A DNA stretch of 64,000 bases from Brevibacillus panacihumi W25 (GTDB taxonomy: Bacteria > Bacillota > Bacilli > Brevibacillales > Brevibacillaceae). This document shows, piece after piece, positions 9,772 to 18,366 of the stretch. A model generated the notes under the pieces. That model saw nothing but the letters and a program-made list of their open reading frames with translations. It did not search any database and had not been told where the DNA came from. The position numbers and the translations under genes were made by a program. Within the stretch, counting starts at the first letter, position 1, and each line of letters opens with the position of its first letter. The stretch lies in contig NZ_KI629785.1 of NCBI RefSeq assembly GCF_000503775.1, positions 991,501-1,055,500 on the forward strand, written 5' to 3'.

Positions 9772-12120
9772 ATGATAAACGGCTTGCAAGTGAGTTCACC
9801 CATAGACAGGCGTTTTTTCGGGATCCAGATACAGGAACTTCCCAATATGCGCCCGCTCGGATTCGGTACGCTCCGAGTCGGTACAACCTGGAGGCAGCTC
9901 GAAGCGCAAAAAGGACGGTTTGACTTTCGTGAGGTAGATGCTTACGTCGCTTTTGCTGAGCAGGAAAAGCTCGATGTCATCATGCAGCTTGGACAACCGC
10001 CGAACTGGGCCACGGGAGGAATCTCATCTTCCCCCTACGGAGATCTGTTCAACAGCATCCCGCCACACAACATTCAGGATTGGCGCAATTATGTGGCGGC
10101 ATTGGGTCAGCGCTACAAGGGGAAAATTCTCTATTACGAGGTCTGGAATGAGCCGAATCTGAGCGGATTTTACTCGGGAACATTGGCAAAGCTCGTGGAG
10201 CTGACCATGGAGGCCTACAAGATATTGAAAGCCATCGATCCGCAGATCCAGATCATCAGCCCGACTTACACGACTGTGGACGGCGTTGCGGGTATGGGAG
10301 ATTTTTTGCGGGCCGGGGGAAAAGACTGGATCGATATCGTCGGCATCCATCTCTACTCTTATCCCAAGCCCCCGGAAGCCATGCTCGATCTGGCGAGAAA
10401 ATATCGGCAGGTCATTACACAAGCGGGCGCGGGCGGCCTCCCTGTATGGAATACGGAGAGCAGCTGGAACAGCTTTTACTACAAAGGGGTGTTGTACGGC
10501 AGCGACGAAAATGACTACTCCGTCCAGATGCCGGACGATTTGGCCATTTCGTATATTCACCGGATGTTTTTATGCAATTGGATCGCCGGAATGGAGCGGG
10601 CCGTTTTTTACGGAATGGATCAGCCCTGGTCGCGCATCCGTCTGTTGGACCTCAATCGCCTGCCAAACGTAGCGGTTACGGGTCAATCCTACCAGCGAAT
10701 GGTGGAATGGCTGACAGGCGCATCGATGCATCAGTACACCTTTTCCACACAGGGTATTCACACCCTCTCCCTTACCTACGCGGACGGACGATCCGGCTAT
10801 ATTCTCTGGATGGATGATGACCGCACCGCTCAGCTCTCCCTGCCGCCCGAGCTTGCCATGAGCCAGATGCAGACGGCAGACGGCAAGCAGGTCCCGGCAG
10901 CGCAGACCATCACGGTCACCTCTATGCCCCTCTATCTAAAATCCTACGACGATCATCGGGCACTTCCGGAGATTTTCCCGCAAAGCAAGACGCGCACCGA
11001 ACTGCTCTACAACGGCGACTTTTCGCTGCGCCTCTCCGACGCTTCCTTCCCTGTCGGCTGGGATACAGGCGGCTTGAGCGTTAGCAAGTACATGGGAGCA
11101 GATGCACCTGCCAACCAGTCGACACTCACGCTCACCCCTTCCGTACAGTTTCAACAAATGGTCCAGCGTCTGAGAAAACCGCTCGCCAAAGGCGATCTCT
11201 ATACCATGTCCATCACATACAAGCTCCCCACCGCACCCGTAGCAGGAAAATGGACGATGGGCCTGGATGTGGGGGCAATGGGAACGCCATTGCATGATCA
11301 AGCCTTTCTCGAGCTGCCCGTCCAGGATACCTTCCAAACCAGAGAAGTGACGTTCTATTACGCGCTGGAGGATCCCGATCCTTCCCCTGACCTGCGTCTT
11401 TCCATCGTCAACATGGCACCGACCGGAACCAAACAGCCACTGTATATTTCCCGTATCTCCCTGACGCAGATTAGCGACCGGGGACATGTCCTCCCTCACA
11501 CCACAAACATCCTCTACTCTCCCGTCCTGCCTGCATCGGGCTCGTATTCCACGCATGATCAAATCTACTTCACAGATGCCAAATTGATCGCCACCGAGGG
11601 CCTGGGATGGGTGTGTCTGTCTTCGGGTACTTTTGGAGCCTTGAGCGGTGTCACCGGGACTTTGACCAATGGCAGCTATGTGCTCACAGTCAACAAAGCC
11701 AATTCCCTGCGTGTTGGTGATTACGTAAAGGTCGGCAATGATGCACAGGTCTATCTGATCGCCTATCAGGAAAGCCCTACCCGCTATGAGCTGGGATCGA
11801 CAGCGAGAACCACGCAGCAAAACCAGACTGTCTCTTACGTTCCGCCTGTTTTTCTTCCGCTGGCAAAACCTGTGCAGCCCGTTCTCCCTGCACCTGCGGC
11901 ACTGACAGCGACACGCAGCCCCTTCGTCTATAAAAATGCGCAGGTCTACCCAGTCGACGTCCTGGTAGCCAAAGGAGCCGTTTCCTTGATTGAATGGAGC
12001 CGCAATGGTTCCACCTGGTACGACACCGGTCAGACTGGCGGCATCATCTCTTTGTCGGCCGGGGATTCCCTGCGCATCACGTATACGTCTGCACCCAGAC
12101 TCACAGTCGTTCCCCGCTGA
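9772..12120 (+). CDS. GH39-like glycoside hydrolase with C-terminal beta-rich extension
   Basis: A 782-residue protein whose first 370 residues form a (beta/alpha)8 glycosidase of the GH39/GH-A type: FFGIQIQ start, acid/base Glu127 in YYEVWNEPN and probable nucleophile Glu229 in VWNTESSW. The remainder has beta-rich segments that look like carbohydrate-binding or Ig-like modules; I cannot name them. No signal peptide or membrane segment is visible, so it may act in the cytoplasm or the true start may be elsewhere. It is the only plus-strand gene inside the exopolysaccharide locus. AAGGAGG (9751-9757) is 14 nt from this ATG; the ATG at 9762 has better spacing but opens a different frame that ends soon. 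Likely processes the local polymer. Confidence 0.85.
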   Translation: MINGLQVSSPIDRRFFGIQIQELPNMRPLGFGTLRVGTTWRQLEAQKGRFDFREVDAYVAFAEQEKLDVIMQLGQPPNWATGGISSSPYGDLFNSIPPHNIQDWRNYVAALGQRYKGKILYYEVWNEPNLSGFYSGTLAKLVELTMEAYKILKAIDPQIQIISPTYTTVDGVAGMGDFLRAGGKDWIDIVGIHLYSYPKPPEAMLDLARKYRQVITQAGAGGLPVWNTESSWNSFYYKGVLYGSDENDYSVQMPDDLAISYIHRMFLCNWIAGMERAVFYGMDQPWSRIRLLDLNRLPNVAVTGQSYQRMVEWLTGASMHQYTFSTQGIHTLSLTYADGRSGYILWMDDDRTAQLSLPPELAMSQMQTADGKQVPAAQTITVTSMPLYLKSYDDHRALPEIFPQSKTRTELLYNGDFSLRLSDASFPVGWDTGGLSVSKYMGADAPANQSTLTLTPSVQFQQMVQRLRKPLAKGDLYTMSITYKLPTAPVAGKWTMGLDVGAMGTPLHDQAFLELPVQDTFQTREVTFYYALEDPDPSPDLRLSIVNMAPTGTKQPLYISRISLTQISDRGHVLPHTTNILYSPVLPASGSYSTHDQIYFTDAKLIATEGLGWVCLSSGTFGALSGVTGTLTNGSYVLTVNKANSLRVGDYVKVGNDAQVYLIAYQESPTRYELGSTARTTQQNQTVSYVPPVFLPLAKPVQPVLPAPAALTATRSPFVYKNAQVYPVDVLVAKGAVSLIEWSRNGSTWYDTGQTGGIISLSAGDSLRITYTSAPRLTVVPR

Positions 12121-12144
12121 CGCAAGCAGTCTACCACCAATTTT

Positions 12145-12175
12145 CCTGCCCCCGCCCCGAATGCGGCGGGGCAGG
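12145..12175. terminator. GC-rich hairpin between convergent genes
   Basis: Arms CCTGCCCCCGCC (12145-12156) and GGCGGGGCAGG (12165-12175) form a strong stem with one bulged C, placed exactly between the convergent GH39-like and WecG/TagA genes. No T run follows on either strand, so it would act as a weak or Rho-assisted end, or simply separate convergent transcripts. Confidence 0.5.
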
Positions 12176-12982
12176 CTATCCGAATGACTCGTCCCGCTCG
12201 TTTCGCTCCGGCAGCAAGGCCGGAATTTTTTTTAGTCCCAGCAGCTCGCAAAAGAGTGCCCAGAGATAGAGTGGATTTAAGTATAAATAGCGGCGCCATA
12301 ATCTGCCCGGCTCCTGGATCAGGCGAAACAGCCATTCCAGTCCGGCTCGCTGCATCCAGCCAGGCGCTTGCGGCAGATTGCCCGCATGAAAATCGAAAGC
12401 AGCCCCGACTGCCACCAGCGGCATGGCGAGCTCGTCGCGGTATTCGTATACCCATGTCTCCTGCCGGGGGCACCCCAGCCCTACCAGGACCCACTTCGCC
12501 CCGCTCTCCTTGATCGTACGGATCACTTCTTGCTTCTCTTCCTGCGTAAGTCGGCGAAAACGAGAAGGCGAGCATCCGGCAATGATCAGGCTCGGGTATC
12601 GCCGGGTCAGATTTTGCCGCAGGCTTTCAATCGTCTCCTGTGTGCTCCCGTAGAGATAGACAGGTATCCGCTCATCCGCAGCCCTTTTCAATAAGCGCAG
12701 GGTTAACTCTGGTCCATAGACGCGGTCCGGCAGACGGATGCGGTGCAGGATTCGCAAGCCCCAGCGCACCGGTTGTCCATCCGGCACCAGCAGATCCAAA
12801 GCATTCAATCGCCTTCGCTGCGCCTCATCCAGTACACCGCACATCACACCGTGAACCGCCAGAGCCGAGACTCCGTAGCTGCTCCCCTCCCGAGCATGGG
12901 TCATGATCTGTTCTACTGCATACTCGTAATCGACGGCTGCGATCTGGACGCCAAGGACGGGGTGTCTGCCGTAATTGATCAT
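12176..12982 (-). CDS. WecG/TagA/CpsF family glycosyltransferase
   Basis: A 268-residue GT26-type enzyme. Members transfer N-acetylmannosamine(uronate) or related sugars to lipid-linked acceptors in teichoic acid, enterobacterial antigen or capsule synthesis. Family signatures: [27 protein letters not shown], and the C-terminal block [11 protein letters not shown] and [18 protein letters not shown], ending LEWLFRL. The start at 12982 overlaps the stop of the upstream epimerase gene as ATGA, with GGAG 9 nt before it; an upstream ATG at 12997 has no spaced ribosome site. It is the last gene of the long wzz-led operon. Donor sugar unknown. Confidence 0.93.
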   Translation of the reverse strand: MINYGRHPVLGVQIAAVDYEYAVEQIMTHAREGSSYGVSALAVHGVMCGVLDEAQRRRLNALDLLVPDGQPVRWGLRILHRIRLPDRVYGPELTLRLLKRAADERIPVYLYGSTQETIESLRQNLTRRYPSLIIAGCSPSRFRRLTQEEKQEVIRTIKESGAKWVLVGLGCPRQETWVYEYRDELAMPLVAVGAAFDFHAGNLPQAPGWMQRAGLEWLFRLIQEPGRLWRRYLYLNPLYLWALFCELLGLKKIPALLPERNERDESFG

Positions 12983-14055
12983 AGGGCATGGCTCCATCTC
13001 TCTTGGTTTTCCGCATAGATTTCCTCCATGATCATGGAGATGGTGTACGTAATTCTCCAGTGCGGATAGTCTCGCATCAGCTTGCGTACATCGCTCACGT
13101 ACCAAATATGGTCGCCTGCTCTGTGCTGCTCGCTATAGCGATGCTCCACTGGCCTGCCCGTAATTTTCTCAGTCAGCAGGATCGCTTCCAGCATGGAGAC
13201 ATTGGAAAAGATGCCGCCGCCCAGGTTGTACACCTCACCTGGCGCAGGTGGCTGGGAAAAGACTGCATGGATTGCCGCGATGACGTCTCTCGCATGGATC
13301 ACATCCCGCACCTGTTTGCCCTTGTACCCCAGGATCGTGTAGGGCGTCCCCGTCATCGCGCATTTCATCAAATAGTTGATAAAACCGTGCAAGGGAACGC
13401 CCGCCTGCCTGGACCCGCTCAATACACCGCCGCGAAAACAGACCGTTCTCACCCCGAAGTAACGCCCGTATTCCTGGACGAGAATGTCGGCAGCCAGTTT
13501 GGAGGAACCAAACAAAGAATGCATGCTCTGGTCGACACTCATCTCCTCGCTGATGCCTTGGTGAAACGGATGGGTTTTTTCCACTTCCCAGCGCGTCTCC
13601 CCTTCCACCAACGGAAGGCGATTGGGCGCATCCCCGTATACCTTGTTCGTCGAGGTAAAGACGAAAACCGCATCAGGGCAAAAGCGCCGCGTCGCTTCCA
13701 ACAGATGGAGAGTTCCGTTGGCATTGACCGTAAAATCCAGCAAGGGATCTTTCGCTGCCCAGTCATGGGACGGCTGGGCAGCAGTGTGAACGATCAGCGC
13801 GATTTCGGAAGCATAGCGGGAAAAGATCCGGTCCAGCTCTTCGCGATCGCGTATATCCACATCATAATGTTCGTACCGATGCTTGTAGGTGGAGAGCAGG
13901 CGCGAGCGATTCCACAAGGTGGAGCCCTCTTCGCCGAAAAAAGTCTGCCGCATATTATTGTCAATTCCGACTACATGGTAGCCTGCTTCCGCATAAAACG
14001 TCGCAGCTTCCGAGCCGATCAGTCCTGCTGCCCCTGTAATGATTACGACTGCCAT
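12979..14055 (-). CDS. NAD-dependent nucleotide-sugar epimerase (CDP-paratose 2-epimerase-like)
   Basis: A 358-residue extended short-chain dehydrogenase/reductase. The NAD-binding GAAGLIG lies at residues 8-14, followed by [12 protein letters not shown] and TSTNKVYGD. Overall it resembles CDP-paratose/tyvelose 2-epimerase-type proteins, which invert a sugar carbon through a keto intermediate. At the usual Tyr-xxx-Lys site the sequence is SLFGSSK, so Phe182 stands where the catalytic Tyr is expected while Lys186 is kept. I recall similar LFGxSK forms in relatives, so this may be a subfamily trait. RBS GGAGGAG precedes the ATG at 14055; the gene overlaps its neighbours on both sides (13 bp and 4 bp). 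Substrate not assigned. Confidence 0.88.
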   Translation of the reverse strand: MAVVIITGAAGLIGSEAATFYAEAGYHVVGIDNNMRQTFFGEEGSTLWNRSRLLSTYKHRYEHYDVDIRDREELDRIFSRYASEIALIVHTAAQPSHDWAAKDPLLDFTVNANGTLHLLEATRRFCPDAVFVFTSTNKVYGDAPNRLPLVEGETRWEVEKTHPFHQGISEEMSVDQSMHSLFGSSKLAADILVQEYGRYFGVRTVCFRGGVLSGSRQAGVPLHGFINYLMKCAMTGTPYTILGYKGKQVRDVIHARDVIAAIHAVFSQPPAPGEVYNLGGGIFSNVSMLEAILLTEKITGRPVEHRYSEQHRAGDHIWYVSDVRKLMRDYPHWRITYTISMIMEEIYAENQERWSHAL

Positions 14056-15245
14056 ATTTGCTCTCCTCCATCTGCCGCACTGCGGTTGTCTCGAGCGGCT
14101 TCCACTGCCCGGCATATGCCTCGGGCGAACCGCTCCGCCATTTCTTCAATCGTATAAGTCAGGCTCGCCTGCAAGCAGCCTTTCTGCAGCGTATTCAGGC
14201 TCTGATCATCGGTCATCAGCTCGATGACTTTGGCAGCGTATGCATCGGCATCGTCTGCCTGCTCCAGCATGACCCCGTTTTCGTGATTGCGCAGATACTC
14301 GATCTCCGGGCTGTGGTAACGGACCTGGGTCGTAACGAGCGGCACTCCCAACGCGAATGTGTCGAGGATCGCCAGCCCGACCAATCCCGGCATCAAAAAC
14401 AACTTGGAGATCAAAAAATACGGTACCTTCTCCGCTTCAAATTTGGGTCCCGCATAGTGAATCCAGTCATGTCTCGCCGCTGCTTCCTTCACCACCCAGT
14501 CCTCCACACCGGCTCCGATAAAAATCATCTGAAAATCAGGGATGCTCTCGCGTATCCGTTCGCATGCCTTCAGTAAAAAAGGAAGCCTTTTTTCCGGATA
14601 CATGCCGCCCGTGTACAAGCCGATGTTGTCGCTGGCAATACCCATGGACTGTTTGAAGGAAGCCAGTCGGTCCGTCGTCCAGGACTCTTTTTCCCGCACG
14701 AGCTGACGGGTGTCGATCGCATTTTGCACAGATGTGATTCGCTCCGCCGGGAACCCCAGCTCTTTTACGACCTCGGCGCTCAATTCATTGTAGGAGAACC
14801 ACCAGTGGACATGACGGGACATCCAGGCCTTCATTTTTTCGCCCAGCCAGCTGGCATTATGATCCTGAAAATTGCGGCCATGTCCCCAAAAAGCAAGCCT
14901 GCGCGTGCCCCAAAGGCTTTGCAGCATCAGCACGTAATTGAGCATCAGCTTGCTCGCCTGCTCGACGATGACGAGATCGACTCCCTGCAGCAGGGGAAGG
15001 CAGGGCTGCCAGTACAGCTCACGCGGGCCCAAACGAATGATCTTGTTTTCAATCTTCTTCGCCCATGGCAAATGGATGGAATCCAGCTTGCTTGCCTCCG
15101 AGGCGCCGGGCTGACCGTAGATCAACTCAAAATCAATCCCACATAATTCCAATTGCGTTTTGAGCAGTTCATAAAACCGCCGGCGATACTGGGGTAATGA
15201 TTTGTACACAATGGCTACGCGCGGACGTTTCTGCATCTGCCTCAC
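14043..15245 (-). CDS. Glycosyltransferase (GT-B, family 4-like)
   Basis: A 400-residue putative glycosyltransferase of the polysaccharide operon. The N-terminal half begins [20 protein letters not shown]; the C-terminal half has [29 protein letters not shown] and the donor-binding region [21 protein letters not shown], where the F-x7-E glutamate appears weakly conserved. AAGGAGG lies 7 nt before a GTG at 15245, which overlaps the previous stop as GTGA; this start is preferred over the ATG at 15236. Order and overlap show cotranscription with the epimerase and the asparagine-synthetase-like gene. Sugar specificity unknown. Confidence 0.88.
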   Translation of the reverse strand: MRQMQKRPRVAIVYKSLPQYRRRFYELLKTQLELCGIDFELIYGQPGASEASKLDSIHLPWAKKIENKIIRLGPRELYWQPCLPLLQGVDLVIVEQASKLMLNYVLMLQSLWGTRRLAFWGHGRNFQDHNASWLGEKMKAWMSRHVHWWFSYNELSAEVVKELGFPAERITSVQNAIDTRQLVREKESWTTDRLASFKQSMGIASDNIGLYTGGMYPEKRLPFLLKACERIRESIPDFQMIFIGAGVEDWVVKEAAARHDWIHYAGPKFEAEKVPYFLISKLFLMPGLVGLAILDTFALGVPLVTTQVRYHSPEIEYLRNHENGVMLEQADDADAYAAKVIELMTDDQSLNTLQKGCLQASLTYTIEEMAERFARGICRAVEAARDNRSAADGGEQIWQS

Positions 15246-16762
15246 GTCGTCTCCTCCTTGCGCTTGCTGGTCAATAGCCCGCTGCCCTTTTTCAATGCCT
15301 GGTAGCCGTAATAAAGTCCTCCGCGCAGCGCTTCCTTGCCCATTTTCCTGAGAAAGGACGGTGCCGACATCGGGTTGATGGGTTCCAGCAAGGTCTCTGG
15401 CCACATCTGCCGAATCATCTCCCGATACAAAAAATTGCGTGATCCGAAGCTGTTCTTCACTGCCAAAAGAGTGGTTAGAATTTTGCGGTTGTTGAAAGGG
15501 CTGAACTCCTCAATGGCAATATCCTGCTCAGCCGAATAGATCGCGCCCCAATTGCCGAAAATCTGTTCCCACTCGAACAAGGTCAATGGATTAATGCCCC
15601 ATTTTTCATGGTCCTTGATTCCTTTCAGCCAAGCATCGAAGCTATTTATCACAAACGGGTTTTTCCCGAGCTTGGTATATCTGGCCAGAAAAGCACCCGT
15701 TACTTCTCGATTAGGATGGTAGTCGTAGTAGCACTCTCTCGCGATCTCACTGTAATTGCCGCTGATATTCACTTTTCCCTGGGAATGTAGGTAATGCTGG
15801 TAGATGATTCTCGTTTTGGCCAGATCGCGCATTTGCGCATTTTTTCTGTTGATGCGGACAAATTGTTCATCCATTTGCTCCGGTGATGGATGGATGTGAA
15901 AGGCGAGACCCAGCCGGGACAAAAGTCTTGAGGGAATCGCCACATCAGGCGAATCCTCCTCCAGACCAGGGTGAAGCGATATATAGTAATACACCTGTTT
16001 GCTTACCCCTCGGCTGGCAGCCAGCAATATCCGGCTGTCCCAGCCTGCTGTTACCGGGAGCATGATGTCAGATCGTCTGGCTATCGCTTCGATCGAGCCG
16101 ATCAACATCCGGCAGGCACTGCTTACAGCCTCTTCCACGGCGAGCGGCTGCAGCTTTTTGACTGGCCAAAAACGCTCTACCTTGCCACTCTGCATGTCAA
16201 GACTGTGATTGGGAGGCAAATGCTTGATACCTGCATAGGGAGTGCCGTCTCCCGGCCATAGGTTTTCCTCGCTTTGAAAGGGCTTGGATTGTATAAACCT
16301 CCGCAGGTCTTCATTCTCATCCACTTCAGCACCGATGTATGTGGCAAGCGTGACCGCCTGAGATGCGCACCATATGCCATCGGGCTGCACACTGTAGAAA
16401 ACCTGACGCATGCCGCAGGAATCGTGGAAGAGCTTTAGCGTGTTCCCTCTTTTGAACAAGAGAATCCATCTTCCCCCGCAATGCTCGACACCCTCCAAAA
16501 GCTGCTCAAATGAGGTGCACTGCTGATGGATGTCTTGAAGAATTTCTTCATCGCTCCACTCAGGATGTTCCGGGTCAATCAGATAGCCCAGCAGTGTCAG
16601 TTGGCTGTTTGGCCCGATGGATTGCACGACCTGCAAATCAGGGTGAACCGAGAGACACAAGCGATCATCAAGTGCAACCCGCTGCCAGTCGTCCATTCCC
16701 ACATATCGGGTGCCGATGACAAATTGACGGCGATAGACGAGCCGTTCCGTATTGGGGATCAT
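15242..16762 (-). CDS. Asparagine-synthetase-like ATP-dependent amide-forming protein lacking the glutaminase Cys
   Basis: A 506-residue protein with the layout of class II asparagine synthetases: an N-terminal Ntn-like domain and a C-terminal ATP-pyrophosphatase domain whose PP-loop is seen as VTAGWDSR (238-244; the family form is SGGxDS). The N-terminus (MIPNTERLVYRR) has no cysteine at position 2, so ammonia cannot be released from glutamine in the normal way. Members in polysaccharide loci can amidate uronic acids, and related enzymes form other amide bonds. Here UDP-glucuronate is made in the same operon. AAAGGAG is 8 nt from the ATG at 16762; the ATG at 16768, overlapping the previous stop, is too close. 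Exact reaction unknown. Confidence 0.85.
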   Translation of the reverse strand: MIPNTERLVYRRQFVIGTRYVGMDDWQRVALDDRLCLSVHPDLQVVQSIGPNSQLTLLGYLIDPEHPEWSDEEILQDIHQQCTSFEQLLEGVEHCGGRWILLFKRGNTLKLFHDSCGMRQVFYSVQPDGIWCASQAVTLATYIGAEVDENEDLRRFIQSKPFQSEENLWPGDGTPYAGIKHLPPNHSLDMQSGKVERFWPVKKLQPLAVEEAVSSACRMLIGSIEAIARRSDIMLPVTAGWDSRILLAASRGVSKQVYYYISLHPGLEEDSPDVAIPSRLLSRLGLAFHIHPSPEQMDEQFVRINRKNAQMRDLAKTRIIYQHYLHSQGKVNISGNYSEIARECYYDYHPNREVTGAFLARYTKLGKNPFVINSFDAWLKGIKDHEKWGINPLTLFEWEQIFGNWGAIYSAEQDIAIEEFSPFNNRKILTTLLAVKNSFGSRNFLYREMIRQMWPETLLEPINPMSAPSFLRKMGKEALRGGLYYGYQALKKGSGLLTSKRKEETT

Positions 16763-16764
16763 GA

Positions 16765-18366
16765 TCATGACTCCTTTTGCTGCACGTCAACAAACCGATT
16801 CAACAGATTGGCCGTTACTCCCTGGATGATTTCACTTACGTTGCCTCGTGCATCTTCCCAAGGATTGGCCAGACCGAAGCACCAGTATATCGTGCCTGCG
16901 TCAAAAACCAGGGCATTCGTCCAATAGCGATAAATGGTCGTATGTGCTTCTGCCTTCTTTCCCTTCGTATTGACCAACGGAGAAGCAGCGATGATGTCCA
17001 GATTGGCCGGTGTAAAAATATCGTTTGTCACTGTGTCATACTCCCAGCCAACCAACCCCTTGACCGCCTCTCCCTTCTGGACGCGAAGCCCCTGGTACAA
17101 CCAGTGATTCGGATTGCTCACGACCCAGTCATAGCCTTGGGAGACGAGACCTTCGTACATCTGTCCCAAGAGCTGATTTTCCGGTTCATTGATCTTGCGC
17201 CATTCTGTGGTCAATAATTTGCGCTGCTCGACAGGATCTTCCTCGATCGCTCGATATTTGTAGCAAACCTGCAGCTTCGGCTCTCGCCGCTCCCCAGCGT
17301 CTGTCTGCATGGAATCATCCTCGAAGCGGATCTGCCAGTACACATCGTTGGCTCCGAAGAAGGCCAGATGGACCCCTTGATCCCGCAGACGTTCCACGTA
17401 CGTGCGCATTTGGCGGGAGTAGTACTCGTCGTGGCCCAAAGAGACGAATCCCTTCGGAGTCCACGGCACCCTCCCCAAATGGGTGTCGATATTCGTCACG
17501 TAGCCGATATCATAGCCCTTGGACTCCAGCCAGTAGACGGTCGGATACTCCAGGTACAAATCCCCCGAGCCGCTGTACTGTTCATATGGGCGGTTGTACG
17601 AAATCTTCACGGCGACATTTTTCGGATCGTCATCGTATTCGAGGTACTCCCCTGTCTCGTCGCCATAATGTCCGTAGTAGCCGTACCCTCCCCAGGCGCT
17701 GTAGGCATGCCACGTCGTCACGGAGGACTGGACCATGAGATCGTGCTCGTACTGCTCATCACGAACCAGAAACGGTATGTAGGACTGATAGCCGTTTGCC
17801 TCGGTCAATCGGACGACGTACAGGCCCGTCACCCAATCCTCGCCGATCACAAGCTCGAAAGAAGGCTTCCAGCCCAGATCCAACAGCTTCGTTTCCGGGT
17901 CTGGCTCCGGCAGCCCATGCCTGCCTTCCTGCTGCGACCACCATCCCTGTGCCTGGCCCGTCAGTCCCTTCTTGGAAAAAACCTGGCGCGCTCCCTTCCC
18001 CTGGTAGTACCCCAAGCGGTATACCTCCAGGTCGTATGGTTGCCCTTGGGTTTGGGTGCTGATATGCAGCTGAAGGGTATCGCCTCCTGTCACGCTGGTA
18101 GCAGAGGCATAGCCCTGTATCTGTCCGGCCGCAGGCTTTGTCACTCGCCAGTTTGCCGTTCCAGGCTTTTCATTTTCCGCTGCGATCATTGGTTTGCGCG
18201 GGAATTTCTTGGGGGCAGGCATCGCCAGAGCTGGAGCGGCTGCTGCCAGCTTCCAATTCCGGTGGATAAACGGAATGCCTCCGAGAGTGACCATCACACC
18301 GGAGAGCATCGCTACTTTCAAAAAATGGCGTCTTGAGATGTGGATTCGTTTTTTCTCTTCGTTCAT
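16765..18366 (-). CDS. Tat-exported N,N-dimethylformamidase beta-subunit-like protein
   Basis: A 533-residue exported protein. The N-terminus has a clear twin-arginine signal, ISRRHFLKVA (10-19), then a hydrophobic stretch, implying export of a folded, possibly cofactor-bearing protein. The mature part resembles the C-terminal domain family of the DMFase large subunit. Conserved-looking motifs are GHDEYYS (311-317), FGANDVYWQ (337-345) and GWEYD (440-444); DMFase binds iron through two Tyr and one Glu, and these motifs could supply them, but I have not aligned them. The 5' end overlaps ugd and the 3' end overlaps the amide-forming gene, so both belong to the polysaccharide operon. An amidohydrolase or polymer-binding role is inference. 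Confidence 0.82.
   Translation of the reverse strand: MNEEKKRIHISRRHFLKVAMLSGVMVTLGGIPFIHRNWKLAAAAPALAMPAPKKFPRKPMIAAENEKPGTANWRVTKPAAGQIQGYASATSVTGGDTLQLHISTQTQGQPYDLEVYRLGYYQGKGARQVFSKKGLTGQAQGWWSQQEGRHGLPEPDPETKLLDLGWKPSFELVIGEDWVTGLYVVRLTEANGYQSYIPFLVRDEQYEHDLMVQSSVTTWHAYSAWGGYGYYGHYGDETGEYLEYDDDPKNVAVKISYNRPYEQYSGSGDLYLEYPTVYWLESKGYDIGYVTNIDTHLGRVPWTPKGFVSLGHDEYYSRQMRTYVERLRDQGVHLAFFGANDVYWQIRFEDDSMQTDAGERREPKLQVCYKYRAIEEDPVEQRKLLTTEWRKINEPENQLLGQMYEGLVSQGYDWVVSNPNHWLYQGLRVQKGEAVKGLVGWEYDTVTNDIFTPANLDIIAASPLVNTKGKKAEAHTTIYRYWTNALVFDAGTIYWCFGLANPWEDARGNVSEIIQGVTANLLNRFVDVQQKES

Noticed and set aside
10936-11820. 294-codon frame on the minus strand inside the GH39-like gene
   Set aside because: Mirror frame without start signals; the plus-strand protein has clear catalytic motifs.
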